Part shown: positions 6,877 through 17,164 of the stretch, one piece after another
How positions within the stretch are numbered: position 1 is the first letter of the stretch
Layout: each line of letters opens with the position of its first letter
DNA from: Flavobacteriales bacterium
GTDB taxonomy: Bacteria; Bacteroidota; Bacteroidia; NS11-12g; UBA955
Length of the DNA stretch: 54,647 bases
Direction: 5' to 3'
Assembly (NCBI GenBank): GCA_947463125.1
Contig: CANHQZ010000011.1
Span: forward strand, 1-54,647
Position numbers and translations under genes: made by a program
The notes under the pieces: model-generated
Told to the model about the DNA's origin: nothing
What the model saw: only the letters and a program-made list of their open reading frames with translations
Databases searched by the model: none

Positions 6877-8784
6877 ATGACGAAAAACCTAATTGCCTTA
6901 TGCTTTTTAATAATGGTTGGATCTGCGTTTTCATGTAAATGTTTCTCTCAAAATTGTGAAAAAATAAAAGAATACTACAATGCGAAAAAATATTATGCGA
7001 TCACGTATGAATTTGACCAAAATACACCCATTTCAATTGTAGAAACGAGAATCATCAATTCCCCCTGCGTCAACTATTATATTCTTGCCTTAGAAAAAAC
7101 AAAAAAGTATGGCAACCTTTACAAGGTGGCAGATGCTATTGCAACAAAAGAGAATATAAAACTATCATATAAAACATCCGATAACAATCAATTTCCGGAC
7201 TCTGTAATCAAGGCAATTTCTTCCTGCTACAATACTTCAGCTCAAGTTGCTATTGGCGGCTCAGACATGAGTAAAATTAGCTCTTGGTTGCTAAATAAAA
7301 CAGATTTAGACAAAATTACACTATCTGACATCTATAACTATTATAAAAAGAACAGATATGAACTTTCTATTTTTGGTCAATATTCTTACATTCTAGCGAA
7401 GGCGGCCAAAACATATATAAGCAAATATGGGATTAATGACCCTCATGCACTTGAAATGTTCGATATGCTCAATTCCATATACAAACAATCTGCATCCGGA
7501 GATTTTATACCAACAGAAGTAAATTCACAAGAAGAGTATGATATAGCGGTGAAGAAGGAATTAATTAACAAAAACAATTACAGCATTTTATACTTTAATA
7601 CAAATTTTAATTTCCATAACACTGAATATTATACCAATCGCCTCAGCTATGACAAGAATATCATGACTGAATGGTACAGATATTCGGAAAAAATTGATAA
7701 GATTAAGACTGATAAAATAGATTTTTATTTTAAGTACTTTAAAAACAACCATCATTACTATAAAGCGGCAGTTCTATTTGATTTAAAGCTAAATAAAACT
7801 CCCATTGCAAGCGACAATTACAAAAATTACTATGAAGTATTGTCCAAAATCCCTTCAGAAATGTTCCCTCAGGCCAACAAAACATTTCAACCAACATTAG
7901 ATAAATTGTATGAATTAAATAGTGGTAATTGTGAATTCCAGAAAGATTACATGAGGTTTTTATCAGTAACAAAACAACACGAAATCGGTATTGATCACAT
8001 CAAAAAAGTGGGTTCGAAATTTGGCGGTTGTATGAATTGGGATTCTTTACTTTTAGAGTTTCGAATTTCTAAAATTTTCAATTTAGTTGACATATCAACT
8101 GACCCTTTAAGGGTATTTTGCACTTCGATTGATGAAAAAATACCTTTCAGCCGAATAAATAAGAATCTTAAAGTTATTGCGCCTTACATCAATGCTAAAA
8201 AATTAGGGACACTTTTCTTTACTCTTAATGAGAAATATCCGTCATTCCGAGATTCAATCTGGTGGGGATTTTGTGATCATTTGTTTCCAATGTCTTCGTT
8301 CAATGAAAAAGAGCTCAATCAATTTTTAACCATATACAAAAAATTAAAAATGAACAACATGGTCGAGTCGATAAACTATGACCTATGGAATGGAAAAACA
8401 CATTCCGAAATTTTAGCAGCAATCAAAACAAACAAGATCACTAAAACGGCCGGATGGCAATTAATAGCCGAATACGGAATTTATTATTATTCTGAAAGTG
8501 AAACCCGAAACGAAGAAGCAACCAAAAAAACCGCCCTCGATCTTATGAAACAGGCTGCTGTTTATTTTACGGACGATGGGGAGTTACAAAAACACATCGG
8601 GCATTGTTTATTTTTACTTGGCAGATCAGCAGAAGCGCAGCCATACTATAAACGAGCCGGCGCATTGGGTGCCAATATGACCGATGTGGGCGCTTACGGC
8701 GGAACGGGCATCAGAACAGGCCCCAGAGGTGGAAAATACATGTTTAAAATCAATCCCGGGACTGCCAGCAGCCTTAAACCGTAA
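6877..8784 (+). CDS. Unrecognised AT-rich secreted protein with TPR-like C-terminus and GPRGG tail
   Basis: A 635-residue protein I do not recognise. It starts with a signal peptide (hydrophobic residues 5-20) followed by a Cys-containing mature start near 20-27. Most of it is Lys/Asn/Tyr-rich helical sequence. Near the C-terminus, about residues 555-600, lies a TPR-like helix pair (ALDLMKQAAVYF, then HIGHCLFLLGRSAEAQPYYK). The last 30 residues are low in helix and contain TGPRGGKYMF at 614-623, close to the 'tGPRGGkYyi' core of basic adaptor-type tails seen at the ends of diverse viral and bacterial proteins. Base composition is clearly lower in GC than its neighbours, suggesting recent transfer or a fast-evolving lineage-specific gene. 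Stands alone. Confidence 0.6.
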   Translation: MTKNLIALCFLIMVGSAFSCKCFSQNCEKIKEYYNAKKYYAITYEFDQNTPISIVETRIINSPCVNYYILALEKTKKYGNLYKVADAIATKENIKLSYKTSDNNQFPDSVIKAISSCYNTSAQVAIGGSDMSKISSWLLNKTDLDKITLSDIYNYYKKNRYELSIFGQYSYILAKAAKTYISKYGINDPHALEMFDMLNSIYKQSASGDFIPTEVNSQEEYDIAVKKELINKNNYSILYFNTNFNFHNTEYYTNRLSYDKNIMTEWYRYSEKIDKIKTDKIDFYFKYFKNNHHYYKAAVLFDLKLNKTPIASDNYKNYYEVLSKIPSEMFPQANKTFQPTLDKLYELNSGNCEFQKDYMRFLSVTKQHEIGIDHIKKVGSKFGGCMNWDSLLLEFRISKIFNLVDISTDPLRVFCTSIDEKIPFSRINKNLKVIAPYINAKKLGTLFFTLNEKYPSFRDSIWWGFCDHLFPMSSFNEKELNQFLTIYKKLKMNNMVESINYDLWNGKTHSEILAAIKTNKITKTAGWQLIAEYGIYYYSESETRNEEATKKTALDLMKQAAVYFTDDGELQKHIGHCLFLLGRSAEAQPYYKRAGALGANMTDVGAYGGTGIRTGPRGGKYMFKINPGTASSLKP

Positions 8785-8982
8785 ACAAAAGCACAAACAT
8801 ATCAGACAAGGCATTCATTGTCTCAAATCAAAAGAATGAATGCAACTTCTGAACCTTCAAAAAGCGCCTTCATCAATTCTTTGGAAGCCAACAAGCCAAT
8901 AAACCATTAAACCCATAAACTATTGCATTTCTTAATTCCTTCATTCTTCCATTAAACATTCTTTCATTAAGTTTGCACTACG

Positions 8983-10932
8983 ATGAGAAGAACCCTTACC
9001 ACTCTCCTTTCATTACTGATCATCACCGCCCTCTGGTCAAAGCCCGGAGATACCGTTCGTGTGAACACCCACAATAAGGTTGTCATTAAAACCAATCCTG
9101 CTACAGGAAACACCAAATATTACGGCTGGGGTACTTTCCCGAAAGCCGGTGTTAAATACCAGAAGGCTTATGCCGAACTCACCTTCAAATGCGCACCCGG
9201 ACTGAGATGCGGTGAATGGGATTACCTCAACTACATTTACCTCTGCAACCGCCGCGGGTCTGCCAATGATAGCCTGGGTTGGGAAATCATGCGGTTTATA
9301 ACCCCATATGGTTTCTACTTTGACCAAAACTGGAACCACACCTGGCAATTTGACATCACCGACTTTGCCCACCTGCTGCACGACAGCGTGCAAATTATGT
9401 ATCAGCACACGGGCTATGAAGCAAACCACGACAGGGGATGGGAAATTTCCCTCAACTTCAACCTCATCGAAGGCACGCCCTGGCGCGATGTGAAAAACAT
9501 TACCCGCTTCTACACCCGCAGCGTGGGCTATGGCAACGATTCCCTGTTCGATGTGCGTGTACCGGAAGACACCTTCACCCTGGGCCAGGAAACGGATCTC
9601 ATGCGATTTAAAATCCTGCAAACAGGGCATGGCATGGACAGACCTCAAAACTGTGCAGAGTTCTGCCCAAAACGCCGCTACATCAAGCTGGATGGCGCTG
9701 TAGCCGATGAAAGCTATGTATGGCGGGATGACTGCGGTGAAAACCCGGTTTTCCCGCAGGCCGGAACCTGGCTCTACGACCGCGCAGGATGGTGCCCGGG
9801 CGCAGAAGTTCGCGAATACAACCTGGATATTGCCGCCACACCGGGCAGCACCCACCGCATGGACCTGGACATGGAAAGCTACAAAACCGACAACGGCGGA
9901 GCCAATTATATGCTCAGCACTTATCTGGTAGAATACGGCAAACCGAATTACAACCTGGATGTGGTGGTGGAAGATATCATCAGCCCCAATGCAGAACTGC
10001 GTTACAAGCGCGTAAATCCTTCCTGCGGTTCACCGAAAATTATCATCCGCAACCGTGGAGGTTCAGTGGTACAAAGCATTGATTTCCTCTACGGAATGGA
10101 AGGCCTGCAGCAAAAACACTACCGCTGGAACGGCACCCTGAAATCCGGACAGTGGGATACACTGGATCTGCCGCCAGACTTTGTGCGCAACAACAAACCT
10201 GGCATCTTCAGGGTAAATGTGGCATGGGTAAACAACCGTCCGGATGATAACCCCAGCAACAATACCGCCACGGCCATTACCGGAAGTCTTCCTGCCCTGC
10301 TGCCCAACAAATTTGTGCTTTATTGCAGCACCAATGCGGCTCCCTCTGAAAATAGCTGGGAAATACGCGACATGACTGGCAAAACCGTGAAGACGCGAAA
10401 AAAATATCCACTCGCCAACATGGTATACCGCGATACCCTGGATCTCGCTGAAGGCTGCTACACACTGGACTTTCAGGATACGGGCGCTCCCAATCCGAAT
10501 TACATGCTGAACGAAGACGGACTGCAGTGGTGGGCCAATACCGCCGACGGAACCGGGTTCCTGCAGATACGCACCCTCAGCAATGGTATTCTTCAGCGCT
10601 TTGGCGCCGATTTTGGCAGCAGTATACGTTTTGCCTTTACCGTGGGAAAAATTACCGAGCCTGCATTGCCTGCGGCCCAAATCAATATTCGCCCTAACCC
10701 GGCCAAAGACTACCTGATGCTGGATTTCAGCACATACAAACCGGAAGAGCTGAACGATGTCTGCACCATTGTTATTCATGATATTCGAGGCAGAAAAGTA
10801 ATGGAGCAAAACATTGACATGCGCAGAACTCCCATGCCCGGACTCAATATTTCTGCCCTTTCAGCGGGCGTATACCACCTAAAGCTTAGCTACAAGGATG
10901 CTGTGGTTTCACAAAAACTGATTAAACAATAA
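8983..10932 (+). CDS. PNGase F-like secreted protein with T9SS type A sorting domain
   Basis: A 649-residue secreted protein. A signal peptide (about 1-19) is followed by a region resembling the peptide-N-glycosidase F fold: KAYAELTFKCAPGLRCGEWDYLNYIYL, then a jelly-roll-like stretch and the second domain with conserved His/Asn/Trp (residues about 130-330). PNGase F-type enzymes cut the bond between Asn and N-glycans; the exact catalytic acids cannot be assigned by eye here, so amidase activity is not certain. From residue 566 the protein ends in a T9SS type A domain (NIRPNPAKDYLMLDF ... GVYHLKLSYKD ... KLIKQ), which sends it through the outer membrane. A -7 match TAAGTTTG (8968-8975) lies 7 bp before the ATG. 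gmk follows after 4 bp. Confidence 0.68.
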   Translation: MRRTLTTLLSLLIITALWSKPGDTVRVNTHNKVVIKTNPATGNTKYYGWGTFPKAGVKYQKAYAELTFKCAPGLRCGEWDYLNYIYLCNRRGSANDSLGWEIMRFITPYGFYFDQNWNHTWQFDITDFAHLLHDSVQIMYQHTGYEANHDRGWEISLNFNLIEGTPWRDVKNITRFYTRSVGYGNDSLFDVRVPEDTFTLGQETDLMRFKILQTGHGMDRPQNCAEFCPKRRYIKLDGAVADESYVWRDDCGENPVFPQAGTWLYDRAGWCPGAEVREYNLDIAATPGSTHRMDLDMESYKTDNGGANYMLSTYLVEYGKPNYNLDVVVEDIISPNAELRYKRVNPSCGSPKIIIRNRGGSVVQSIDFLYGMEGLQQKHYRWNGTLKSGQWDTLDLPPDFVRNNKPGIFRVNVAWVNNRPDDNPSNNTATAITGSLPALLPNKFVLYCSTNAAPSENSWEIRDMTGKTVKTRKKYPLANMVYRDTLDLAEGCYTLDFQDTGAPNPNYMLNEDGLQWWANTADGTGFLQIRTLSNGILQRFGADFGSSIRFAFTVGKITEPALPAAQINIRPNPAKDYLMLDFSTYKPEELNDVCTIVIHDIRGRKVMEQNIDMRRTPMPGLNISALSAGVYHLKLSYKDAVVSQKLIKQ

Positions 10933-10936
10933 CATC

Positions 10937-11506
10937 TTGGGCAAACTCATCATTTTTTCAGCGCCCTCCGGATCCGGAAAAACCACCGTGGTAAAGCATT
11001 TGCTGTCTGTGATGCCCGACAAAATGGCATTTTCGGTCAGTGCCACCACCCGTAAACCCAGACCGGGTGAGGAAAACGGCCGTGAATACCATTTTCTGGA
11101 GTTTGATGACTTTGAAAAACGCATAGAAAACAACGAATTTCTGGAGCATGAAGAAGTATATGCCGGCGTGCTGTACGGAACGCTTTGGAGTGAAGTACAC
11201 AAAATCTGGGACTCAGGGAAAGCCGTGGTGTTTGATGTGGATGTACAGGGCGGTCTGAACCTAAAAAGACGTTTCAAACAGGATGCCCTGGCTATTTTCC
11301 TCAGGCCGCCCAGCGTGGAAGTGCTGATGGAACGCCTCAGAAAGCGCAGCACCGAAGTGGAACACCACCTGCAGGAACGCATTGCCAAAGCCAACCATGA
11401 GCTGAGTTTTGAAAACCAATATGATGTGGTGGTGGTTAACGATGTGCTGGAAGACACCCTAAAAACCTGCGAAAAGCTGGTAACCGATTTTTTAAACAAA
11501 CCCTGA
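10937..11506 (+). CDS. gmk: Guanylate kinase
   Basis: A 189-residue guanylate kinase, phosphorylating GMP to GDP. The P-loop SAPSGSGKTT is at residues 8-17, followed by the GMP-binding region SVSATTRKPRPGEENGREYHF and the FDVDVQGG strand. Length is standard for the family. The start is TTG: no ATG or GTG is in frame upstream before the preceding stop, and the TTG gives the canonical MGKLIIFSAPSG. It begins 4 bp after the PNGase-like gene and its stop overlaps the nadD start by one base (TGATG). Confidence 0.96.
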   Translation: MGKLIIFSAPSGSGKTTVVKHLLSVMPDKMAFSVSATTRKPRPGEENGREYHFLEFDDFEKRIENNEFLEHEEVYAGVLYGTLWSEVHKIWDSGKAVVFDVDVQGGLNLKRRFKQDALAIFLRPPSVEVLMERLRKRSTEVEHHLQERIAKANHELSFENQYDVVVVNDVLEDTLKTCEKLVTDFLNKP

Positions 11507-12078
11507 TGGCCCGTGTAGGCTTGTACTTTGGTTCGTTCAATCCCATTCACAACGGGCATTTAATCATTGCCCAGCACATGCTCAATGAGGGGCCTTTCGA
11601 TGAAATCTGGTTTGTGGTTTCTCCCCAAAATCCGTTTAAAGAACAAAAAGATTTGCTGCCGCAAAACATTCGTTTCGAAATGGTTAAAGCCGCTGTGGAT
11701 GGCAATCATCAGTTTAGGGCCATGGACACTGAGTTTCGGCTGCCCGTGCCCTCGTTTACCATACAAACCCTTGAGCATTTGCTGGAAAAAAGCAGCAATA
11801 GCTTTTCCATAGTGATGGGCTCCGACAACCTGCCACGGTTGCACGAATGGAAAGACATTGACAAACTGTGCAGTCTGACAGATTTTCATGTATATAACCG
11901 CAGTGGCAGCGAATTAAAATGCAGTGTACCGCAGGCAAAAATCACCGCTTACACAGCGCCTTTTCTGGATATTTCGGCTACCCATATTCGCAGTTTACTG
12001 CAACAAAACAAAAGCATCCGCTACCTGGTGCCGGAGGCCGTGCGTGAAATGCTCACAGCACAAGGTTTTGGCCAGTAA
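11506..12078 (+). CDS. nadD: Nicotinate-nucleotide adenylyltransferase
   Basis: A 190-residue NadD, joining nicotinate mononucleotide with ATP in NAD synthesis. The nucleotidyltransferase motif GSFNPIHNGH spans residues 9-18, and the second motif ISATHIRSLL spans 156-165 (family form ISSTxIR). It is coupled to gmk by the TGATG junction; gmk-nadD adjacency is common in Bacteroidota. Its TAA stop directly abuts the stop of the convergent gene at 12079, leaving no room for a terminator. Confidence 0.95.
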   Translation: MARVGLYFGSFNPIHNGHLIIAQHMLNEGPFDEIWFVVSPQNPFKEQKDLLPQNIRFEMVKAAVDGNHQFRAMDTEFRLPVPSFTIQTLEHLLEKSSNSFSIVMGSDNLPRLHEWKDIDKLCSLTDFHVYNRSGSELKCSVPQAKITAYTAPFLDISATHIRSLLQQNKSIRYLVPEAVREMLTAQGFGQ

Positions 12079-12822
12079 TTACAGTTTAATATTGCATCCC
12101 AGTACCGGACCGGTATTGTATTGAAAAACCGGTTTTCCGTTCACGGCTTTTCCCTGCTGTAAAATCTGGTTCAGCACTCCCATTTCCAGTTGTACGGATT
12201 TGTTAAGATTCAAACCCAGCAAGCCTAATAAACGATTTTGGTCAAACACGTTCAAACCAACATTCTTGCCGAAGCCAATAAAAATTTCATCTGACAAAGC
12301 CAGGTACAGATTTTTATGAATCCTTTTCAACGGCCATTGTATGCGCTGCATCAGCCGAATGCGGTTCAGGTAATTCCAACGCAAAAAACGACTATTGGTA
12401 TCCAAAATCTCCAGCCAGCGCTGTTCAGCGCGCAAACGGCTTCTAAAAACAGCACCTTTTCCACCGTATTCATTTACAAAATACCATTGCTGATAGGCTC
12501 GCCGTTCCGCAAAAGCACCGTTTTCTGCGAGAGGAAAATCACCGTAAGGATAAGTTAAAATCCTGGCATAGCCTACCTGAAAACGATGTTGTGGTTTAAC
12601 TTGCCACGTGATTCCCACTCTTATAAGATTTTGCTGAGGAGACTGAACCCTGTCAACTCTGCGCCATTGAAATTCGGTATGCAAAAACCATTTTTCCGAC
12701 AACCGGTTCTGCACCGTTACCGGGGCCCAGAATAAATCATTGTTATCCGTATTACGATACTGTGCACAAGCCGATGTTATCTCTGCGACGGAAATAGCAA
12801 AAAATACGAAACTGCGCAGCAT
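12079..12822 (-). CDS. DUF2490 family outer-membrane protein
   Basis: A 247-residue protein with a signal peptide (about 1-20, ending SACAQ) and an amphipathic beta-strand pattern ending in a hydrophobic strand. It fits DUF2490: early LFWAPVTVQNRLSEKWFLHTE, the RYN/QQWYFVNEY block and the late FDQNRLLGLLGL. Such proteins are predicted outer-membrane barrels with no defined job. Last gene of the seven-gene minus-strand operon, 3 bp after the SulP transporter stop. Confidence 0.8.
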   Translation of the reverse strand: MLRSFVFFAISVAEITSACAQYRNTDNNDLFWAPVTVQNRLSEKWFLHTEFQWRRVDRVQSPQQNLIRVGITWQVKPQHRFQVGYARILTYPYGDFPLAENGAFAERRAYQQWYFVNEYGGKGAVFRSRLRAEQRWLEILDTNSRFLRWNYLNRIRLMQRIQWPLKRIHKNLYLALSDEIFIGFGKNVGLNVFDQNRLLGLLGLNLNKSVQLEMGVLNQILQQGKAVNGKPVFQYNTGPVLGCNIKL

Positions 12823-12825
12823 ATC

Positions 12826-14463
12826 CTACTTTATTATTGACTCTTTGGATGCAGCTAGCGTTTGCCTGCGGAGCCTAGGCTTATTTCGTGTAGCCTGGCT
12901 ATGATTGTAGTTTCCTGTATATTCAAGTTCTTCAAGACCTATTACCTGTAAATCACCACCTGCCTGCTGAAAATCCTGTTTTATGCGGTGCAGGTTATCG
13001 ATTACGGTGTAATCGACGAGATTGCAATTCTCAAGATTTACCACAACCTGTTTACTGGGGTCCATATCATTCAAAACCCTTTTCAATCCAAGCCAGTTAC
13101 TAAATACAGCTGCTCCTGCTACCCGTATTTCACAACCTTCAACAACAATATGGGATTTAAATACGGCACCTTTGGGTGCGCCAAGCACCAACTGTGTAAT
13201 CAGCTTGGTCAACACACCTGCACCAATACCAAGCAATAAATCCGTAAACAAAGTAACCAATATGGTAACTACAACTACTACTACTTGCTCAACTCCTACC
13301 TTAGCCATCTCGCCAAATGATCGGGGACTTGCAAGTCGATATCCCACACCGATCAACATAGCTGCCAGTGCCGGCACCGGTATCAGATTGTTAAACCAAT
13401 CATCCAGCATTAAAAAAACAAGCATGAACAACCCATGAAACCCATTAGCCCAACGGGTTTTTGCACCATTATTCACGTTGGCGCTACTTCGGGCTACTTC
13501 GCTGATCATAGGCAAACCACCCAACACTGCAGAAATTGTATTGCCTGCACCTACTGCCATTAAATCCTTATTGGCATTACTCTTTCTTTTAAGTGGATCC
13601 ATCATGTCTGTTGCCTTAACGGTAAGAAGTGATTCCAGACTGCCTACCAGTGCAAACATCAGTACGTATTTGGCAAACAACAGTGGCTTTTGCATACCGC
13701 CAAAATCCACGTTAATGGCCAAAATTTCTGTTAGGTCATGCTCAAAATGAATAAACCTGGTACCGTCAAGACCTATCCATTTGGCAACCGGTATTGCTAT
13801 TGCCAGTACCATAATGGGTGCAGGTACTTTTGAAAGCCTGTCATGCTTGATTCTCGGCCAGATGAAAACGACCAAAAGACTAACAAAACCAACAATTGCA
13901 GCATTTCCATCCATTTTTTTCAATGTTTCCGGAAAAGCCATAATGAGATCAGGTGGATGAATCATGGGCCTGCCATCGGGCATTAACGGATTAACCCCAA
14001 GAAGTATATGGATTTGTTTGCTGAAAACAATGATACCTATGGCAGTTAGCATCCCTTGAATGGTACTTAAAGGGAATAAATCAGCGATAGTACCAATACG
14101 TAAAAATCCAAACAAAATTTGCAAAACGCCGGCCACCAAAATTGCTCCCAGCGCCATTTTCCAGCCAATTTCGGCATTGCTGCCGCCAAATTCAGCAACA
14201 GCTCCAGCCACAATCACAATCAAACCTGCCGCAGGCCCCTTGACCGTGAGCGGTGAGCCGGAAAGTAAACAAACAACCAAACCGCCAATCATAGCAGTTA
14301 TTAACCCCATAATGGGAGGAAAATCCGAAGCTCCGGCAATTCCCAGGCTCAACGGTAACGCAAGTAAAAATACCAGAAACCCACTCAGTCCATCTTCCCT
14401 GTAATACTGTTTTAGTCCGGCCAGACCATCTAAAGGAATTTCGGCTTTGGGGTTTCTTTTCAT
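12826..14463 (-). CDS. SulP family anion transporter with STAS domain
   Basis: A 545-residue membrane protein of the SLC26/SulP family. The transport core (about 1-410) has the expected 14 segments, opening with [23 protein letters not shown] and carrying [14 protein letters not shown]-terminal STAS domain (about 430-520) has [19 protein letters not shown]. Family members move sulfate, bicarbonate or related anions; the substrate cannot be read from sequence. The ATG overlaps the pdxJ stop by 4 bp (ATGA). Confidence 0.93.
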   Translation of the reverse strand: MKRNPKAEIPLDGLAGLKQYYREDGLSGFLVFLLALPLSLGIAGASDFPPIMGLITAMIGGLVVCLLSGSPLTVKGPAAGLIVIVAGAVAEFGGSNAEIGWKMALGAILVAGVLQILFGFLRIGTIADLFPLSTIQGMLTAIGIIVFSKQIHILLGVNPLMPDGRPMIHPPDLIMAFPETLKKMDGNAAIVGFVSLLVVFIWPRIKHDRLSKVPAPIMVLAIAIPVAKWIGLDGTRFIHFEHDLTEILAINVDFGGMQKPLLFAKYVLMFALVGSLESLLTVKATDMMDPLKRKSNANKDLMAVGAGNTISAVLGGLPMISEVARSSANVNNGAKTRWANGFHGLFMLVFLMLDDWFNNLIPVPALAAMLIGVGYRLASPRSFGEMAKVGVEQVVVVVVTILVTLFTDLLLGIGAGVLTKLITQLVLGAPKGAVFKSHIVVEGCEIRVAGAAVFSNWLGLKRVLNDMDPSKQVVVNLENCNLVDYTVIDNLHRIKQDFQQAGGDLQVIGLEELEYTGNYNHSQATRNKPRLRRQTLAASKESIIK

Positions 14464-15191
14464 AATGCGATATTGGGAAGCAAATGATTTTTATACATTG
14501 CAATGGTGTCTCTGAGCCCGTAGTAAAGGGCATCACAAATAAGTGCATGACCAATGGAGACCTCCTGCAAACCCGGCAAATGCACGCGCAAATAATGCAG
14601 GTTATGTAAATCGAGGTCATGGCCCGCATTGATTCCCAGTCCGGCTTTTATGGCTACTTCGGCTGTTTTTACGTAGGGTTTAACAGCTTCTTCCGGATTT
14701 TTGGGAAACAAAACGGCATATTGTTCCGTGTAAAGCTCTATTCGGTCCGCTCCGCAAAGGGCCGCATTCTCAACCAAATCGGGATCAGGATTGAGAAACA
14801 AGCTTACCCGCATGCCCCCCGATTTAAGGCGTGCGACTACATCCTGCAGCAAGTGCAAATTTGCTTTGGTATCCCAGCCATTATTGCTGGTAAGCACATC
14901 AGGCGGATCAGGGACCAGGGTAACCTGTGCAGGCTTAACCTCTTCTACCAGCTTCAGAAACGATTCCGAAGGATAGCCTTCAATATTGAATTCAGTGGTT
15001 ACCACCCGGCTCAGCTTGCGCACATCATCATAGCGAATATGCCGCTCATCCGGTCTGGGGTGAACCGTAATGCCATCAGCCCCGAACTGCTCGCAATCCA
15101 GTGCCACCTTAATCACATCGGGATTGTTGCCGCCCCGGGCATTGCGCAGGGTCGCAACCTTGTTCACATTCACACTCAGTTTGGGATTCAT
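14460..15191 (-). CDS. pdxJ: Pyridoxine 5'-phosphate synthase
   Basis: A 243-residue PdxJ, which condenses 1-deoxyxylulose 5-phosphate with 3-amino-1-hydroxyacetone phosphate in vitamin B6 synthesis. Signature stretches are [17 protein letters not shown] at the start, [22 protein letters not shown], and [15 protein letters not shown], with ISIGHALI-like [13 protein letters not shown] near the end. I chose the ATG at 15191, which overlaps the stop of the upstream gene by 4 bp (ATGA) and matches the family N-terminus; an upstream frame extension to 15230 reads into the neighbouring gene. It sits oddly among envelope genes. Confidence 0.95.
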   Translation of the reverse strand: MNPKLSVNVNKVATLRNARGGNNPDVIKVALDCEQFGADGITVHPRPDERHIRYDDVRKLSRVVTTEFNIEGYPSESFLKLVEEVKPAQVTLVPDPPDVLTSNNGWDTKANLHLLQDVVARLKSGGMRVSLFLNPDPDLVENAALCGADRIELYTEQYAVLFPKNPEEAVKPYVKTAEVAIKAGLGINAGHDLDLHNLHYLRVHLPGLQEVSIGHALICDALYYGLRDTIAMYKNHLLPNIAL

Positions 15192-17164
15192 ATACGCCAG
15201 ATCAATTGTACAAAGATACGGCGGTTCCACGTGGGCAAAACATCACCGCTGCTGATACTTTCCATCCACGCATAGCGAACACCTGCTTTCAGTTTTTTAT
15301 TGATGGGCTTGGTGGCCAGTATATAGGCAGAACGGCCTTTTCCGTAGAATGCCACCGTGCCAAAGTCATACAGCAATTGATTTTCATAGGCATATAGCCT
15401 GTTATAAAATCCAGATACATCAAACATACTGTAACGCAACACCAGCTGCCATCGGCCCGGATTCACCTTGGTGGTATATTCACCGTAAAACAAGGAAGAA
15501 TGGCCTGCGGAAGGACCGTCGGCATTGAAACTGTGTTCCGCTCTCAATTCCACCCGGCTATTGTCGGTTACTGCGGCATTGATATTCACCCGAAGCAGCT
15601 GTGTGGTATAGTTTGTAATGGTTTTAGTGATGCCTTCGCTGTTTTGCAGGCTTCTTGTAATGTAGCGGTAGCGAACATACACCTGTGTTTTTTTGGTGGC
15701 CGCATAATCCAGCTGCCACAGCAAATCCTGGGTTTGTGAAGGTGCATAAAACCTAAAGGTAAGCCACGGCTGACGGGCGAAATCGCAATAATTACTGAGA
15801 CTCAGTTTACGGGTAAAATTCATCTTCAAACCCATATACACCCCTTGCTCATTTTGATTGCTGTTGCCAAAAGCGGTAGAATACGGACTGATAAATCCGG
15901 GGGCATAATCGCGGATGTGCACAGACCATTCAGCCCATTTGCCCAAAGAAACCAATGCCCCGGCCGAAACGGCGTGTTTTCGTGTTTCTGCCAGCCATGC
16001 CCATTCGCTAAAAACGTGCATCCGACCGATGGTATGGGCCTGCCAGCCGTGGTAAAAGTGCTGTTGCTTGCCGGTGGGATTGTACAGGCGGTATAAATCT
16101 TCCGATACGGATTGTGCAATACTGTTGCTGAACAACGCCAAACCACCGCCAATATTACCAGCTTTTCCATTGCGCTGCAGCCAGTAGCCCTGCAAGTTAC
16201 GCCTAAGGTTGTTTTTGGTTTGAATTTCAGACGGGGTTCGGTGCAATCCATCCAGGTCCACCGATGAGAAACCATCCGCTCCCAATCCTGCTGTATCGCC
16301 CATTCTCGCACTAATGCCATTGGATGCAAGGGCCACCGTAAAATCCCAGTTTTTGGTCAGTTTCAATGTTGACGCAATTCCCCGCAGAAACAAAAATTCA
16401 TTTACCCCACGGTAAGCTTTTACGGCTGGTTGCGATCTTTTAATATTCAGCACACTCGCACTTTTGCCAATACCGATGCCGGAGCCCATCACCAATCCTT
16501 GTCCCAGACTCAGCACATAATCACCTGCCACCAGGGATTTTACCGCTCCGAAATTAAAAATGGCGGCATGCGCTGAAATATAGTCAGGACCTTTATTCCA
16601 CCAGTATTCCCCCGGGTCTTTTTCAGCGGTAATGCCAAAGCTGTATGTGCCGGGAAGCGTGTATCGCAATCGGGTGCTCATGGCAAGCAAATCTGCATTG
16701 TAAGCTTCTGTGGGATCCGGATACCGTCGTCTAGTGGTAAGTATAAGTTCTGTTTTGCCCTGACTGAGCTTCTGAGCAAGCCCCTTTGCTCTGTCTTCCA
16801 GTCCGGGAGCGATATTCACAAAAGGCAAAATGGCTCTTATTTGATCGGGTTCCATGCCCACCACCTGCAATTCTGCGGGTGTGAGAAAAAGCCCGAAACG
16901 TTTGCGGTGCGACACAATCGCCGCTGCCTGAACTGGTGTAATCAGCGGAAAATTAATAAGCTCATCCACCGCGGCATGGTTGAGGTTCAGGGGTTTTTCA
17001 GTAAACTGAATCAAATCCTCATATATCTGGGTGTAATCAGCATTGGTTTCCAGGGTTTCGAGATACCGCTCTATGGTCAGTTTCACATCTTCAGGAATTT
17101 GCGCAAAAGCCCTTCCGGCAAATAGCAATAAAATCAGCAATATCGATTTTAACGCTTTGTCCAT
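15188..17164 (-). CDS. Helix-hairpin-helix protein with outer-membrane barrel-like body
   Basis: A 658-residue protein with a signal peptide (1-21, ending AFAQ). Residues about 55-118 contain two ComEA-like helix-hairpin-helix units: [18 protein letters not shown] and [27 protein letters not shown]. The remaining 530 residues show alternating strand patterns with [17 protein letters not shown] and similar aromatic-ended strands, ending in FVQLIWRI, as in an outer-membrane barrel. HhH units bind DNA backbone in ComEA; a periplasmic HhH joined to a barrel hints at a role at the envelope-DNA interface, but this is inference. Coupled by ATGA to pdxJ downstream and overlapping the preceding barrel gene by 16 bp. 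Confidence 0.75.
   Translation of the reverse strand: MDKALKSILLILLLFAGRAFAQIPEDVKLTIERYLETLETNADYTQIYEDLIQFTEKPLNLNHAAVDELINFPLITPVQAAAIVSHRKRFGLFLTPAELQVVGMEPDQIRAILPFVNIAPGLEDRAKGLAQKLSQGKTELILTTRRRYPDPTEAYNADLLAMSTRLRYTLPGTYSFGITAEKDPGEYWWNKGPDYISAHAAIFNFGAVKSLVAGDYVLSLGQGLVMGSGIGIGKSASVLNIKRSQPAVKAYRGVNEFLFLRGIASTLKLTKNWDFTVALASNGISARMGDTAGLGADGFSSVDLDGLHRTPSEIQTKNNLRRNLQGYWLQRNGKAGNIGGGLALFSNSIAQSVSEDLYRLYNPTGKQQHFYHGWQAHTIGRMHVFSEWAWLAETRKHAVSAGALVSLGKWAEWSVHIRDYAPGFISPYSTAFGNSNQNEQGVYMGLKMNFTRKLSLSNYCDFARQPWLTFRFYAPSQTQDLLWQLDYAATKKTQVYVRYRYITRSLQNSEGITKTITNYTTQLLRVNINAAVTDNSRVELRAEHSFNADGPSAGHSSLFYGEYTTKVNPGRWQLVLRYSMFDVSGFYNRLYAYENQLLYDFGTVAFYGKGRSAYILATKPINKKLKAGVRYAWMESISSGDVLPTWNRRIFVQLIWRI

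Noticed and set aside
10063-10809. A 248-residue minus-strand frame opposite the PNGase F-like gene
   Set aside because: Antisense shadow of a well-supported T9SS cargo; no recognisable domain.
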